A stretch of DNA of 64,000 nucleotides from Alphaproteobacteria bacterium (lineage in GTDB: Bacteria > Pseudomonadota > Alphaproteobacteria > Ferrovibrionales > Ferrovibrionaceae), in NCBI GenBank assembly GCA_947473805.1, contig CANJGB010000007.1, positions 59,533-123,532 on the forward strand, given 5' to 3'. Position 1 is the stretch's first letter. Every line of letters begins with the position of its first letter. The translations under genes were made by a program, and so were the position numbers. Below the pieces are notes generated by a model that saw nothing but the letters and a program-made list of their open reading frames with translations, was not told the DNA's origin and ran no database searches. Below, in pieces: positions 41,925 to 49,461 of the stretch.

Positions 41925-42722
41925 TCAGCCGCCATCGTCCATGCCATCCGGCGCCACGCCGCCGACCAGGGCGCAGACTTCTTCCACGGCCATTTCCAGC
42001 GCCGCGATCTCGGCAGGTTTTGACAGGCGATGGTCGCCGGTCTTGAACAGGGTCAGGCGCACGTCGGCGCCCTGCAACTGCTCCATGACCTTGACCGCAT
42101 GGTTCCACGGAACGTCGGGGTCCTGCAGGCCCTGCAGGATGCGCACCGGACCCTTGAACGGGATGGGCTGGTGCAGCAGCAGGTGGTTGCGCCCCTCGTC
42201 GATCAGCTTCAGCGTGATCGGTGTTGGGTCGCCGTATTCAGACGGAATGTCTACCCGGCCGGCGCGCCGCAGATGCTCCTGCGCCGTGGCATTCAGACGG
42301 CTCCAGAATCCTTGCGTGAAGTCGGGCGCCGGGGCGATCAGCACCAGGCCCTTGATCCGGTCGGGGCGGGCCAGCGCCGCCAGCAGGGCGATCCAGCCAC
42401 CCATGGACGAGCCGACAAGCACCAGCGGCCCGGCGGTCAGTTCGTCGATGACGGTCAGCGCATCCGCCGCCCAGGTGCCGATCGTGCCCTCGACGAAGTC
42501 GCCGCTGGACTGGCCGTGGCCGAAATAGTCGAAGCGGAGGTATGACCGCCCGGCGGCCGCGCAGGACTGCGCCAAAGCCACCGCCTTGGTCCCGGTCATG
42601 TCCGACCGGAAGCCCGTGCAAAACACCACCACCGGTGACTTGCCGGGCAGGGCATGATAGGCGATGGCCTGTCCACCGGGGCGATTCAGTCGCTCCGGCG
42701 GCGCGTCTGTTTGTACAACCAA
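41925..42722 (-). CDS. alpha/beta hydrolase
   Basis: A 265-residue serine hydrolase resembling ABHD10-type thioesterases. VVVFCTGFRSDMTGTKA (oxyanion region), YLRFDYFGHGQSSGDF, the nucleophile elbow LVGSSMGGWIALLAAL (Ser at about 107), the DPDVPW loop with the acid and TGDHRLSKP with the catalytic histidine are all visible. The start is TTG 42722 with GGAGGAA six bases upstream. Only 17 bases separate it from the divergent glycosyltransferase start. Substrate unknown. Confidence 0.92.
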   Translation of the reverse strand: MVVQTDAPPERLNRPGGQAIAYHALPGKSPVVVFCTGFRSDMTGTKAVALAQSCAAAGRSYLRFDYFGHGQSSGDFVEGTIGTWAADALTVIDELTAGPLVLVGSSMGGWIALLAALARPDRIKGLVLIAPAPDFTQGFWSRLNATAQEHLRRAGRVDIPSEYGDPTPITLKLIDEGRNHLLLHQPIPFKGPVRILQGLQDPDVPWNHAVKVMEQLQGADVRLTLFKTGDHRLSKPAEIAALEMAVEEVCALVGGVAPDGMDDGG

Positions 42723-42739
42723 GGCGGTTCCTCCGCGTC

Positions 42740-43936
42740 ATGTCCGCCGACCAAAGGCCCATAGCAGGAAGCGGCGCTGCCGTCGATGCATCGCGGACGC
42801 CAGCCGTGCTCCAGGTGCTGCCGGCGCTGGAAACCGGTGGCGTCGAGCGCTCGGCGGTGGATGTGGCCAAGGCCCTGGTCGCGGCCGGTTGGCGGGCCGT
42901 GGTCGTCTCGCGCGGCGGCCCGATGGTGCGCGAGCTTGAGCGCGTTGGCGCCAAGCATATCGTCCTGCCGGTCCATTCGAAAAACCCGTGGGTCATGCGC
43001 CGCAATGTCGGCGCGCTGCTGAAGATCATCCGCGACGAACGCATCGACCTGGTGCACGCACGCAGCCGCGCGCCGGCGTGGAGCGCGCGCACCGCCGCGC
43101 GTCGCGCCAACCTGCCGTTCGTCACCACGTTCCACGGGACCTACAACGCGGGCAATCCGCTGAAACACTGGTACAACTCGATCATGGCGAAGGGCGACCG
43201 TGTCATCGCCAATTCGCATTTCACCGCGCAGCACGTGCTGCATGTCTACCGCGCCGACGCATCGCGCATTGTGCCCATCCCGCGCGGTGTCGATGTGCAG
43301 CGCATGGACCCGGCCACCGTCTCCGCGGACCGCATGGTGCGGCTCAGCACCGAATGGCATCTGCCCGACGGCGTGCCGGTGGTCATGCTGCCGGGCCGGC
43401 TGACCCGCTGGAAGGGCCAGCGCGTGCTGATCGATGCCGTGGCGCGCATCGTGGTCGAGCGCGGGCGCGAGGCACTGGTCTGCCTGCTGGTCGGCGACGA
43501 CCAGGGCCGTGAAAGCTATCGCGCCGAACTGGATGCGGCGATCCGCCGGCAGGGGCTGGATGGTGTTGTCCGCCTGGTGGGCCATTGCCGGGACATGGCG
43601 GCGGCCTACATGCTGGCCGACGTGGTGGTGTCCGCCTCGACCGATCCGGAGGCCTTTGGCCGCATCGCCGCCGAGGCCCAGGCGATGGGCCGGCCGATCA
43701 TCGCGACCGATCATGGCGCGGCAACCGAGACCGTGCTGCAGGGCCGGACCGGCTGGCTGGTGCCCCCGGGTGATTCCGCTGCCCTGGCCGACGCACTGGA
43801 AACCGCGCTGTCCATCGATGCCGCCGGGCGCGCCGAACTGGCCGCAACCGCACGCGCCCATATCGTCGAGAACTTCACGGTCGAGCGCATGTGCGATGCC
43901 ACGCTCGCCGTCTATGCCGACCTGCTGGGCCTATGA
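42740..43936 (+). CDS. glycosyltransferase family 4
   Basis: A 398-residue GT-B glycosyltransferase. The N-terminal part VLQVLPALETGGVERSAVDV (about 23-42), FVTTFHGTYNAGNPLKHW, and ANSHFTAQHV lead into the nucleotide-sugar domain VVMLPGRLTRWKGQRVLIDA and the EAFGRIAAEAQAMGRPIIAT motif (the conserved EX7E region). It likely adds a sugar to LPS core or another envelope glycan. Its stop overlaps the next glycosyltransferase start (ATGA). Confidence 0.94.
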   Translation: MSADQRPIAGSGAAVDASRTPAVLQVLPALETGGVERSAVDVAKALVAAGWRAVVVSRGGPMVRELERVGAKHIVLPVHSKNPWVMRRNVGALLKIIRDERIDLVHARSRAPAWSARTAARRANLPFVTTFHGTYNAGNPLKHWYNSIMAKGDRVIANSHFTAQHVLHVYRADASRIVPIPRGVDVQRMDPATVSADRMVRLSTEWHLPDGVPVVMLPGRLTRWKGQRVLIDAVARIVVERGREALVCLLVGDDQGRESYRAELDAAIRRQGLDGVVRLVGHCRDMAAAYMLADVVVSASTDPEAFGRIAAEAQAMGRPIIATDHGAATETVLQGRTGWLVPPGDSAALADALETALSIDAAGRAELAATARAHIVENFTVERMCDATLAVYADLLGL

Positions 43937-44853
43937 GCGGCGCCGAGAACATTCTCGTCATCAAGCACGGTGCGTTCGGCGATTTCATTCTGGCGACCGG
44001 GCCGTTCAAGGCCATCCGCGCCCGCCATCTCGGCGCCCACCTGGTCCTGCTGACCACGGCGCCGTTTGCCGAAATGGCGCGGCAGAGCGGCTGGTTCGAC
44101 GAGGTTTGGGTCGACAGCCGTCCCGGCCTGCTGCGGCCGCGCGCGCTGTTCGATCTGGCGCGCCGCTTGCGCGGGGGACGCTTCGCTCGGGTCTACGACC
44201 TGCAGACGTCGGATCGCTCCAGTCTCTATTACCATCTGCTGCCGCGACCAAAGCCGGAATGGTCGGGCATTGCGCACGGTGCGTCGCACTCGCACGCGAA
44301 CCGCGACCGCGACCACATGCACACGCTGGATCGCCAGCGCGAGCAGCTGGAAATGGCCGGCCTGGACATGGTGCCGGGGCCGGACGTGTCGTGGCTGAGT
44401 GGTGGCGACCGCGGCATTGGGCTCACGTCGCCATTTGCGCTGCTGGTGCCCGGCGGATCGGCGCACCGGCCGGAGAAACGTTGGCCGGCGGAATCCTTTG
44501 TGGCGCTGGCCCGTCTCATTGCCGGGCGCGGCCTGACGCCTGTCTTGCTGGGCGCCGGGGCGGAAGCGGCGTTGACGGCGGACATCAGGGCAAAGAGCGG
44601 CGCCGTCGATCTCGCCGGCCAGACCAGTTTCGGCGACATGGCCGACCTGGCGCGTCGCGCAAGCTTCGCGGTGGGCAACGACACCGGGCCGATGCACCTG
44701 ATTGCCGCGGCCGGCTGCCGCGCGGTGGTGCTATTCTCGCATGCGTCCGACCCGGCCCTTTGCGCGCCGCGCGGCAGCGGCGTCACCGTCCTGCGGCGGC
44801 ATCCCTTGGCGGTGCTGCCGGTCGCGGAGGTGGCCAAGGCGGTCGGGTTATAG
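43933..44853 (+). CDS. glycosyltransferase family 9 (heptosyltransferase-like)
   Basis: A 306-residue enzyme of the WaaC/WaaF/WaaQ group. The opening ILVIKHGAFGDFILATGPFK is at 7-26, with VYDLQTSDRSSLYYHLL, the sugar-nucleotide loop LLVPGGSAHRPEKRWPAESF and FAVGNDTGPMHLIAAAGCRA. It probably acts in LPS inner core assembly, coupled with the GT4 gene. The acceptor and sugar cannot be read. It ends 16 bases before the next small gene. Confidence 0.93.
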   Translation: MSGAENILVIKHGAFGDFILATGPFKAIRARHLGAHLVLLTTAPFAEMARQSGWFDEVWVDSRPGLLRPRALFDLARRLRGGRFARVYDLQTSDRSSLYYHLLPRPKPEWSGIAHGASHSHANRDRDHMHTLDRQREQLEMAGLDMVPGPDVSWLSGGDRGIGLTSPFALLVPGGSAHRPEKRWPAESFVALARLIAGRGLTPVLLGAGAEAALTADIRAKSGAVDLAGQTSFGDMADLARRASFAVGNDTGPMHLIAAAGCRAVVLFSHASDPALCAPRGSGVTVLRRHPLAVLPVAEVAKAVGL

Positions 44854-44869
44854 GGCGGGAGGAAAAAGC

Positions 44870-45211
44870 ATGCCGACACATACGATGTTGGTCTTCAGCA
44901 ATCCGGCCGTGGGCCGCGAGGACGAGTTCAATCGCTGGTACGACCAGCAGCACATTCCCGACATTCTGAACGTGCCCGGCTTCGTGGCGGCGCAACGCTT
45001 CCGCCTGTCGAACCCGCAGCCGCGGCCCGAGCAGCAGAAATACGCCTATGCCGTAGTCTATGATATCGAGACCGACGATCTTGACGGTACGCTTAGTGCG
45101 CTGGCCAGTGCGGCGAAAGGCATGACAATGACTGACGCGATGCAGCGCCCGGCGCTGCAGTCGGTCTTCAGCGCGGTGGGCCCGCGTGTCGAAATTCCCC
45201 GGAGGAAGTGA
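44870..45211 (+). CDS. small ferredoxin-like-fold (EthD/DUF4286-like) protein
   Basis: A 113-residue protein beginning MPTHTMLVFSNPAVGREDEF, NRWYDQQHIPDILNVPGFV, then AAQRFRLSNPQPRPEQQKYA. This NxWYDxxHIPDIL pattern belongs to small dimeric alpha/beta-barrel proteins related to EthD. A strong GGGAGGAAAA site precedes the ATG. It ends two bases before the flavin oxidoreductase gene. It may help the oxidoreductase, by position only. Confidence 0.82.
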   Translation: MPTHTMLVFSNPAVGREDEFNRWYDQQHIPDILNVPGFVAAQRFRLSNPQPRPEQQKYAYAVVYDIETDDLDGTLSALASAAKGMTMTDAMQRPALQSVFSAVGPRVEIPRRK

Positions 45212-45213
45212 TT

Positions 45214-46179
45214 ATGGAAGTCGGACTCTTCTTCGATCTGCGCAACCCGCCGGCCTGGCGCGTGGAAGACACGCGGCTCTACGGCTTCACGCTGGAGATG
45301 ATCCAGGAAGTCGAGCGGTTGGGCGGCCACTCGATCTGGGTCACCGAGCACCACATGTTCGAGGACGGCTACCTGCCGCAGCCGCTGACCTTCCTCGCCG
45401 CCGCCGCCGCGCGCACCAAGCGCATCCGGCTCGGCACCGCCATTCTGCTGCCGGCCCTGCGTCTGGCGCCGCAGATCGCGGAAGAGGCCGCCATTGTCGA
45501 TATCATCAGCGGTGGCCGGCTGGAAATCGGCCTCGGCGCCGGCTACCGCGTGCCGGAATACGACCTGTTCAACGCCGACTTCGCCAACCGCTTCAAGACC
45601 AATGACCTGCGCGCCAAGGAGCTGCGCCAGATCTGGGCCGAGAAGAAGGTCACGCCGCAGCCGGTACAGGCGCGCCTGCCGCTGTGGATGGGCTACCAGA
45701 CCGCCAAGGGTGCCAAGCGCGCCGGCCGCATGGGTGAGCGCCTGCTGTGCCCCAATGGCGCATTGTGGGAGCCGTACCGCGAGGGCCTGGTTGAGGGTGG
45801 CCACGACCCGGCCATCGGCCATATGGGTGGGTTGATCCAGGGCTGGGTCACCGACGATCCTGACGCCGACTGGCAGGTCATCAAGAAGCACCTCGCCTAT
45901 CAGACCGACACCTACAAGCGCTACGGCGTGGAGGGCACCGGCAATCCTCCGCCGCCGCCGGCCGATGTCGAGAAATTCCGCAATGCCAGCGCCACCGACG
46001 GCATGGCAGCGTTCCTGCTGGCCGGCCCGGAAGAGGCGGCGAAGCGCATCAAGGCCTATGTCGGCGATGCGCCGGTAAAGCACATCCACATGTGGGCATC
46101 GATCGCCGGCATGCCCGAGAAGATGTGCATGAAGCACATCGAGATGGTGCTGACCAAGCTCGCGCCGCTGCTGAAATAG
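45214..46179 (+). CDS. LLM-class flavin-dependent oxidoreductase (luciferase-like)
   Basis: A 321-residue TIM-barrel monooxygenase-like protein. Luciferase-family features are EVGLFFDLRNPP, GGHSIWVTEHHMFEDGYLPQ, RTKRIRLGTAILLPALRLAP and EEAAIVDIISGGRLEIGLGAGYR (in parts: VDIISGGRLEIGLGAG). The cofactor is FMN or F420 and the substrate is unknown. ATG at 45214 lies eight bases after GGAGG; the GTG six bases upstream overlaps the preceding stop and is less likely. It is followed by inverted repeat copy B. Confidence 0.92.
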   Translation: MEVGLFFDLRNPPAWRVEDTRLYGFTLEMIQEVERLGGHSIWVTEHHMFEDGYLPQPLTFLAAAAARTKRIRLGTAILLPALRLAPQIAEEAAIVDIISGGRLEIGLGAGYRVPEYDLFNADFANRFKTNDLRAKELRQIWAEKKVTPQPVQARLPLWMGYQTAKGAKRAGRMGERLLCPNGALWEPYREGLVEGGHDPAIGHMGGLIQGWVTDDPDADWQVIKKHLAYQTDTYKRYGVEGTGNPPPPPADVEKFRNASATDGMAAFLLAGPEEAAKRIKAYVGDAPVKHIHMWASIAGMPEKMCMKHIEMVLTKLAPLLK

Positions 46180-46187
46180 CTGGCCCG

Positions 46188-46268
46188 CCTCACGCTTCGA
46201 CGGGCTCGGCATGAGGCTAATGGAGGGTCATTAAGTCGTCCTCATCCTGAGCTTGTCGAAGGGTGAGG
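46188..46268. repeat. dispersed inverted repeat, copy B
   Basis: Left arm 46188-46216 (CCTCACGCTTCGACGGGCTC, then GGCATGAGG) and right arm 46240-46268 (CCTCATCCTGAGCTTGTCGA, then AGGGTGAGG) are inverted copies with a few mismatches around a 23-base centre. Same family as copy A at 16320-16404. It lies between two convergent genes, where it may also end transcription. Confidence 0.9.
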
Positions 46269-46277
46269 GCGCCGCGC

Positions 46278-46574
46278 TTATTTTAGTTCGAACTGCACCG
46301 ACTGGTAGGAGTCGAGCATGGGCGCCGAGACCTCGCGCAGGAAGGCGAGGTGCGCCGGGTGCTTGGAGTAGGTCTTATAGTCTTCGACACTGGCGAAGTC
46401 GGCCACCAGGGCGTAGTCCGCGGTGCCCTGGTTGATGCCGAGGTCGGCGCCGAATGAATAGGCCCTGATCTGCGGAATCTGCGGCGGCAGCGCCGCCAGC
46501 CCCGCAGTGAACCGCGCGACATCGGTGGGCGTGGTGCCCGGCTTCCACTTCAGCAGAACGACGTGCCGGAACAT
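46278..46574 (-). CDS. Dabb (stress-responsive A/B barrel) protein
   Basis: A 98-residue small barrel protein: MFRHVVLLKWKPGTTPTDVA, a central SFGADLGINQGTADYALVAD (family YDxxLxxxF-like segment) and YKTYSKHPAHLAFLREVSAP. These dimeric proteins often act as cyclases or accessory folds, but the role here is unknown. It starts two bases after the korB stop on the same strand and so may be the tail of the kor operon. Confidence 0.88.
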   Translation of the reverse strand: MFRHVVLLKWKPGTTPTDVARFTAGLAALPPQIPQIRAYSFGADLGINQGTADYALVADFASVEDYKTYSKHPAHLAFLREVSAPMLDSYQSVQFELK

Positions 46575-46576
46575 GT

Positions 46577-47632
46577 CTAGCGCAAGGACGCGTTCAGCTT
46601 GTCCAGCGCCTGGCTGCCCGGGCACAGGTGAGGATCGTTGAAGTCCTTCAGCGGCGTCTTCGCCGTGTTCAGGCTGACGTGCAGGTCCTCGGCCTCGGGG
46701 TCGACGAACAGCAGGCCGGTGACGATCTCGCCCGCGGCCTTGCGAGTCTGCAGGTACGCCATCGCGCCATTGCGGTCGTGCACATCGTACGTGGCGGCCA
46801 GCTTGCGCAGGCGCAGCTTGGTGCCGTCGTGCTGGGTTACGTCCTCGACCGCACCTTGCGCGTATTCGACGGTGATCGGCGCGCGCGGCGTGATCACGTC
46901 CATGTAGTTGACCGCCTCGTTGTGCTCGCGCACATAGTCGAACGCCTTGGTCGAGCCAGTGTGATTGTTGAATGCGACGCAGGGCGAGATGACGTCGATG
47001 AACGCCGCACCCTGGTGGTTCAGCGCCGCCTCGATCAGCGGCACCAGCTGGGTCTTGTCGCCCGAGAAGCTGCGCGCCACGAAGGTCGCGCCCAGTTGCA
47101 GGGCCAGCGCCACCATGTCGATGCTCTCGTCGGCGTTGATCGCGCCCTTCTTGCTCTTCGAGCCGCGGTCGGCGGTGGCCGAGAACTGGCCCTTGGTCAG
47201 GCCGTACACGCCATTGTTCTCGACGATATAGGTCATGTTGACGCCGCGGCGGATGGCATGGGCGAACTGACCCAGGCCGATCGAGGCGGAATCGCCATCG
47301 CCCGAGACGCCGAGATAGATCAGGTCTCGGTTGGCCAGGTTGGCGCCGGTCAGCACCGACGGCATGCGGCCGTGCACTGAGTTGAAGCCGTGGCTGTTAC
47401 CCAGGAAGTAGGTCGGCGTCTTCGACGAGCAGCCGATGCCCGACAGCTTGGCGATGCGGTGCGGCGGCAGGTTCATCTGGTAGACGGCCTGGATGATCGC
47501 CGCCGAAATCGAGTCATGGCCGCAGCCGGCGCACAATGTCGAGATCGAACCTTCATAGTCGCGCCGGGTATAGCCCAGTTCGTTCGGCTTCAGGGCAGGA
47601 TGGTGGAGTTTCGGCTTGGCTAGAAAGGTCAT
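46577..47632 (-). CDS. korB: 2-oxoacid:ferredoxin oxidoreductase, beta subunit
   Basis: A 351-residue thiamine-pyrophosphate-binding subunit. The opening YTRRDYEGSISTLCAGCGHD with the CxxC pair, then SGIGCSSKTPTYFL, GVSGDGDSASIGLGQFAHAI (TPP-binding GDG...), and NNGVYGLTKGQFSAT are typical of KorB/PorB. It pairs with the alpha subunit directly upstream to oxidise a 2-oxoacid (2-oxoglutarate likely) with CoA. Its start overlaps the korA stop by one base. Confidence 0.95.
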   Translation of the reverse strand: MTFLAKPKLHHPALKPNELGYTRRDYEGSISTLCAGCGHDSISAAIIQAVYQMNLPPHRIAKLSGIGCSSKTPTYFLGNSHGFNSVHGRMPSVLTGANLANRDLIYLGVSGDGDSASIGLGQFAHAIRRGVNMTYIVENNGVYGLTKGQFSATADRGSKSKKGAINADESIDMVALALQLGATFVARSFSGDKTQLVPLIEAALNHQGAAFIDVISPCVAFNNHTGSTKAFDYVREHNEAVNYMDVITPRAPITVEYAQGAVEDVTQHDGTKLRLRKLAATYDVHDRNGAMAYLQTRKAAGEIVTGLLFVDPEAEDLHVSLNTAKTPLKDFNDPHLCPGSQALDKLNASLR

Positions 47633-49461
47633 TACACGGCCTCCTTGAGGCGCGCCGGCTTCACCTTGGCGCTGATGGCGCCTGAAATGATGCGGGCGGT
47701 GATCGGCGTGCCGTCGAAGTGCAGGATGGGCACCAGCTTCGCCGGGTCGATCTCAAGTTCATTCACCAGCAAGGTGCGCAGCTGGGCGTCGCGGTTCTGC
47801 TCGACGACGAAGACCTTCTCGTGGCTGGCGATGAAGTCGATGACCTCGTCGCCAAACGGGAAGCTGCGAACGCGCAGGGTGTCCAGATGAATGCCTGCTT
47901 CCTCCATGCGGTCGACCGCCTCGTGCATGGCGGCGCTGCTGCTGCCGAAGAAGATTGCGCCCTGCTTGGTTGGCACCTTGGACGGGCGGGCAATCGCCTT
48001 GGGCACGATGTGCCGCGCGGTGTCGTACTTGCGCAGCAGGCGTTCCATGTTGTCGCGGTAGGCGTCGGCATCCTCGGTGTAGCGGGCATAGCGGTCGCGG
48101 CTGGTGCCGCGGGTGAAGAACGCGCCACGCTTGGGGTGCGTGCCGGGATAGGTGCGGTACGGAATGCCGTCGCCGTCCACGTCCAGATAGCGGCCGAAAT
48201 CCTTGCCGGCTTCCAGTTCCTCGGCGGTCATTACCTTGCCGCGGTCGAAGCGACGCGAATCGTCCCACTTCAGGGGGGCGCACAGGCGCTCGTTCATGCC
48301 GATGTCGAGGTCGAGCAGCACAAAGATCGGCGTCTGCAGCCGGTCGGCCAGGTCGAACGCGGTGGCGCCAAATTCGAAACACTCGGCCGGGTCTTCGGGA
48401 AACAGCAAGACATGCTTGGTGTCGCCGTGGCTGGCATAGGCGCAGAGCAGCAGATCAGACTGCTGCGTGCGCGTCGGCATGCCGGTCGAAGGGCCGCCGC
48501 GCTGCACGTCGAAGATCACCGCCGGGATTTCGGCGAAATAGGCGAGGCCAAGGAACTCCTGCATCAGCGAGATGCCGGGGCCCGACGTCGCGGTGAATGA
48601 GCGCGCGCCGTTCCACGCCGCGCCGATCACCATGCCGATGGACGCGATCTCGTCCTCGGCCTGCACGATGGCGAAGCGGTTCTCCTTGGTCTCGGGGTCG
48701 ACGCGGAACTTCGAACAGTATTTCTGGAAGCCCTCGGCCAGTGAGGACGAAGGGGTGATCGGGTACCACGCGCAGACGGTCGCGCCACCGTACACGGCGC
48801 CGAGTGCGGAGGCCGCATTGCCTTCGATGGAAATGCGGTCGCCCACCGCGTCGGCGCGGCGGATGCGCAGGTTCAGCGGGCATTGCAGGTTCTTCAGTGC
48901 GTAGTCCCGGCCCATGTACAGGGCGTGGATGTTCGGCGCGATCAGCTTGTCCTTGCCCTTGAACTGTTCTGCCAGCAGGTCCTCGATGACCTTCGGCTCG
49001 ATGTCGAGCAGCGCCGAAAGCGCGCCGACATAGATGATGTTCTTGAACAGCTGGCGCTGCCGCGGGTCGGAATATTCCTTGTTGCACATCTCGGTCAGCG
49101 GCACGCCGATGACGGTGATGTCCTCGCGGAACTTCGACTTCGCGATGGGCTTGGTCGAATCGTAGAACAGGTAGCCGCCCGCATCGATGGACTTCACGTC
49201 CTGGTCCCAGGTCTGCGGGTTCATCGCCACCATCAGGTCGACGCCGCCATGGGCGCCGAGGTAGCCCTTTTCCGAGACGCGAATCTCGTACCAGGTCGGC
49301 AGGCCCTGGATGTTCGACGGGAAGATGTTGCGCGGCGCGACCGGTACGCCCATGCGCAGGATCGACTTCGCGAACAGCTGGTTGGCCGAGGCGGAGCCCG
49401 ACCCGTTGACGTTGGCGAACTTGACGACGAAATCGTTGATCCGCTCTACCGACTGCGACAT
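47632..49461 (-). CDS. korA: 2-oxoacid:ferredoxin oxidoreductase, fused gamma-alpha subunit
   Basis: A 609-residue protein: gamma-type domain (about 1-190; NVNGSGSASANQLFAKSILR, GVDLMVAMNPQTW) followed by the alpha domain (about 200-609; AWYPITPSSSLAEGFQKY, EDEIASIGMVIGAAWNGARS, TSGPGISLMQEFLGLAYFAE, RGGPSTGMPTRTQQSDLL). ATG at 49461 overlaps the preceding flavoprotein gene by 16 bases. Longer frames are shadows. The fused subunit and the order flavoprotein-alpha-beta match NAD(P)-linked KorABC-type enzymes. Confidence 0.95.
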   Translation of the reverse strand: MSQSVERINDFVVKFANVNGSGSASANQLFAKSILRMGVPVAPRNIFPSNIQGLPTWYEIRVSEKGYLGAHGGVDLMVAMNPQTWDQDVKSIDAGGYLFYDSTKPIAKSKFREDITVIGVPLTEMCNKEYSDPRQRQLFKNIIYVGALSALLDIEPKVIEDLLAEQFKGKDKLIAPNIHALYMGRDYALKNLQCPLNLRIRRADAVGDRISIEGNAASALGAVYGGATVCAWYPITPSSSLAEGFQKYCSKFRVDPETKENRFAIVQAEDEIASIGMVIGAAWNGARSFTATSGPGISLMQEFLGLAYFAEIPAVIFDVQRGGPSTGMPTRTQQSDLLLCAYASHGDTKHVLLFPEDPAECFEFGATAFDLADRLQTPIFVLLDLDIGMNERLCAPLKWDDSRRFDRGKVMTAEELEAGKDFGRYLDVDGDGIPYRTYPGTHPKRGAFFTRGTSRDRYARYTEDADAYRDNMERLLRKYDTARHIVPKAIARPSKVPTKQGAIFFGSSSAAMHEAVDRMEEAGIHLDTLRVRSFPFGDEVIDFIASHEKVFVVEQNRDAQLRTLLVNELEIDPAKLVPILHFDGTPITARIISGAISAKVKPARLKEAV

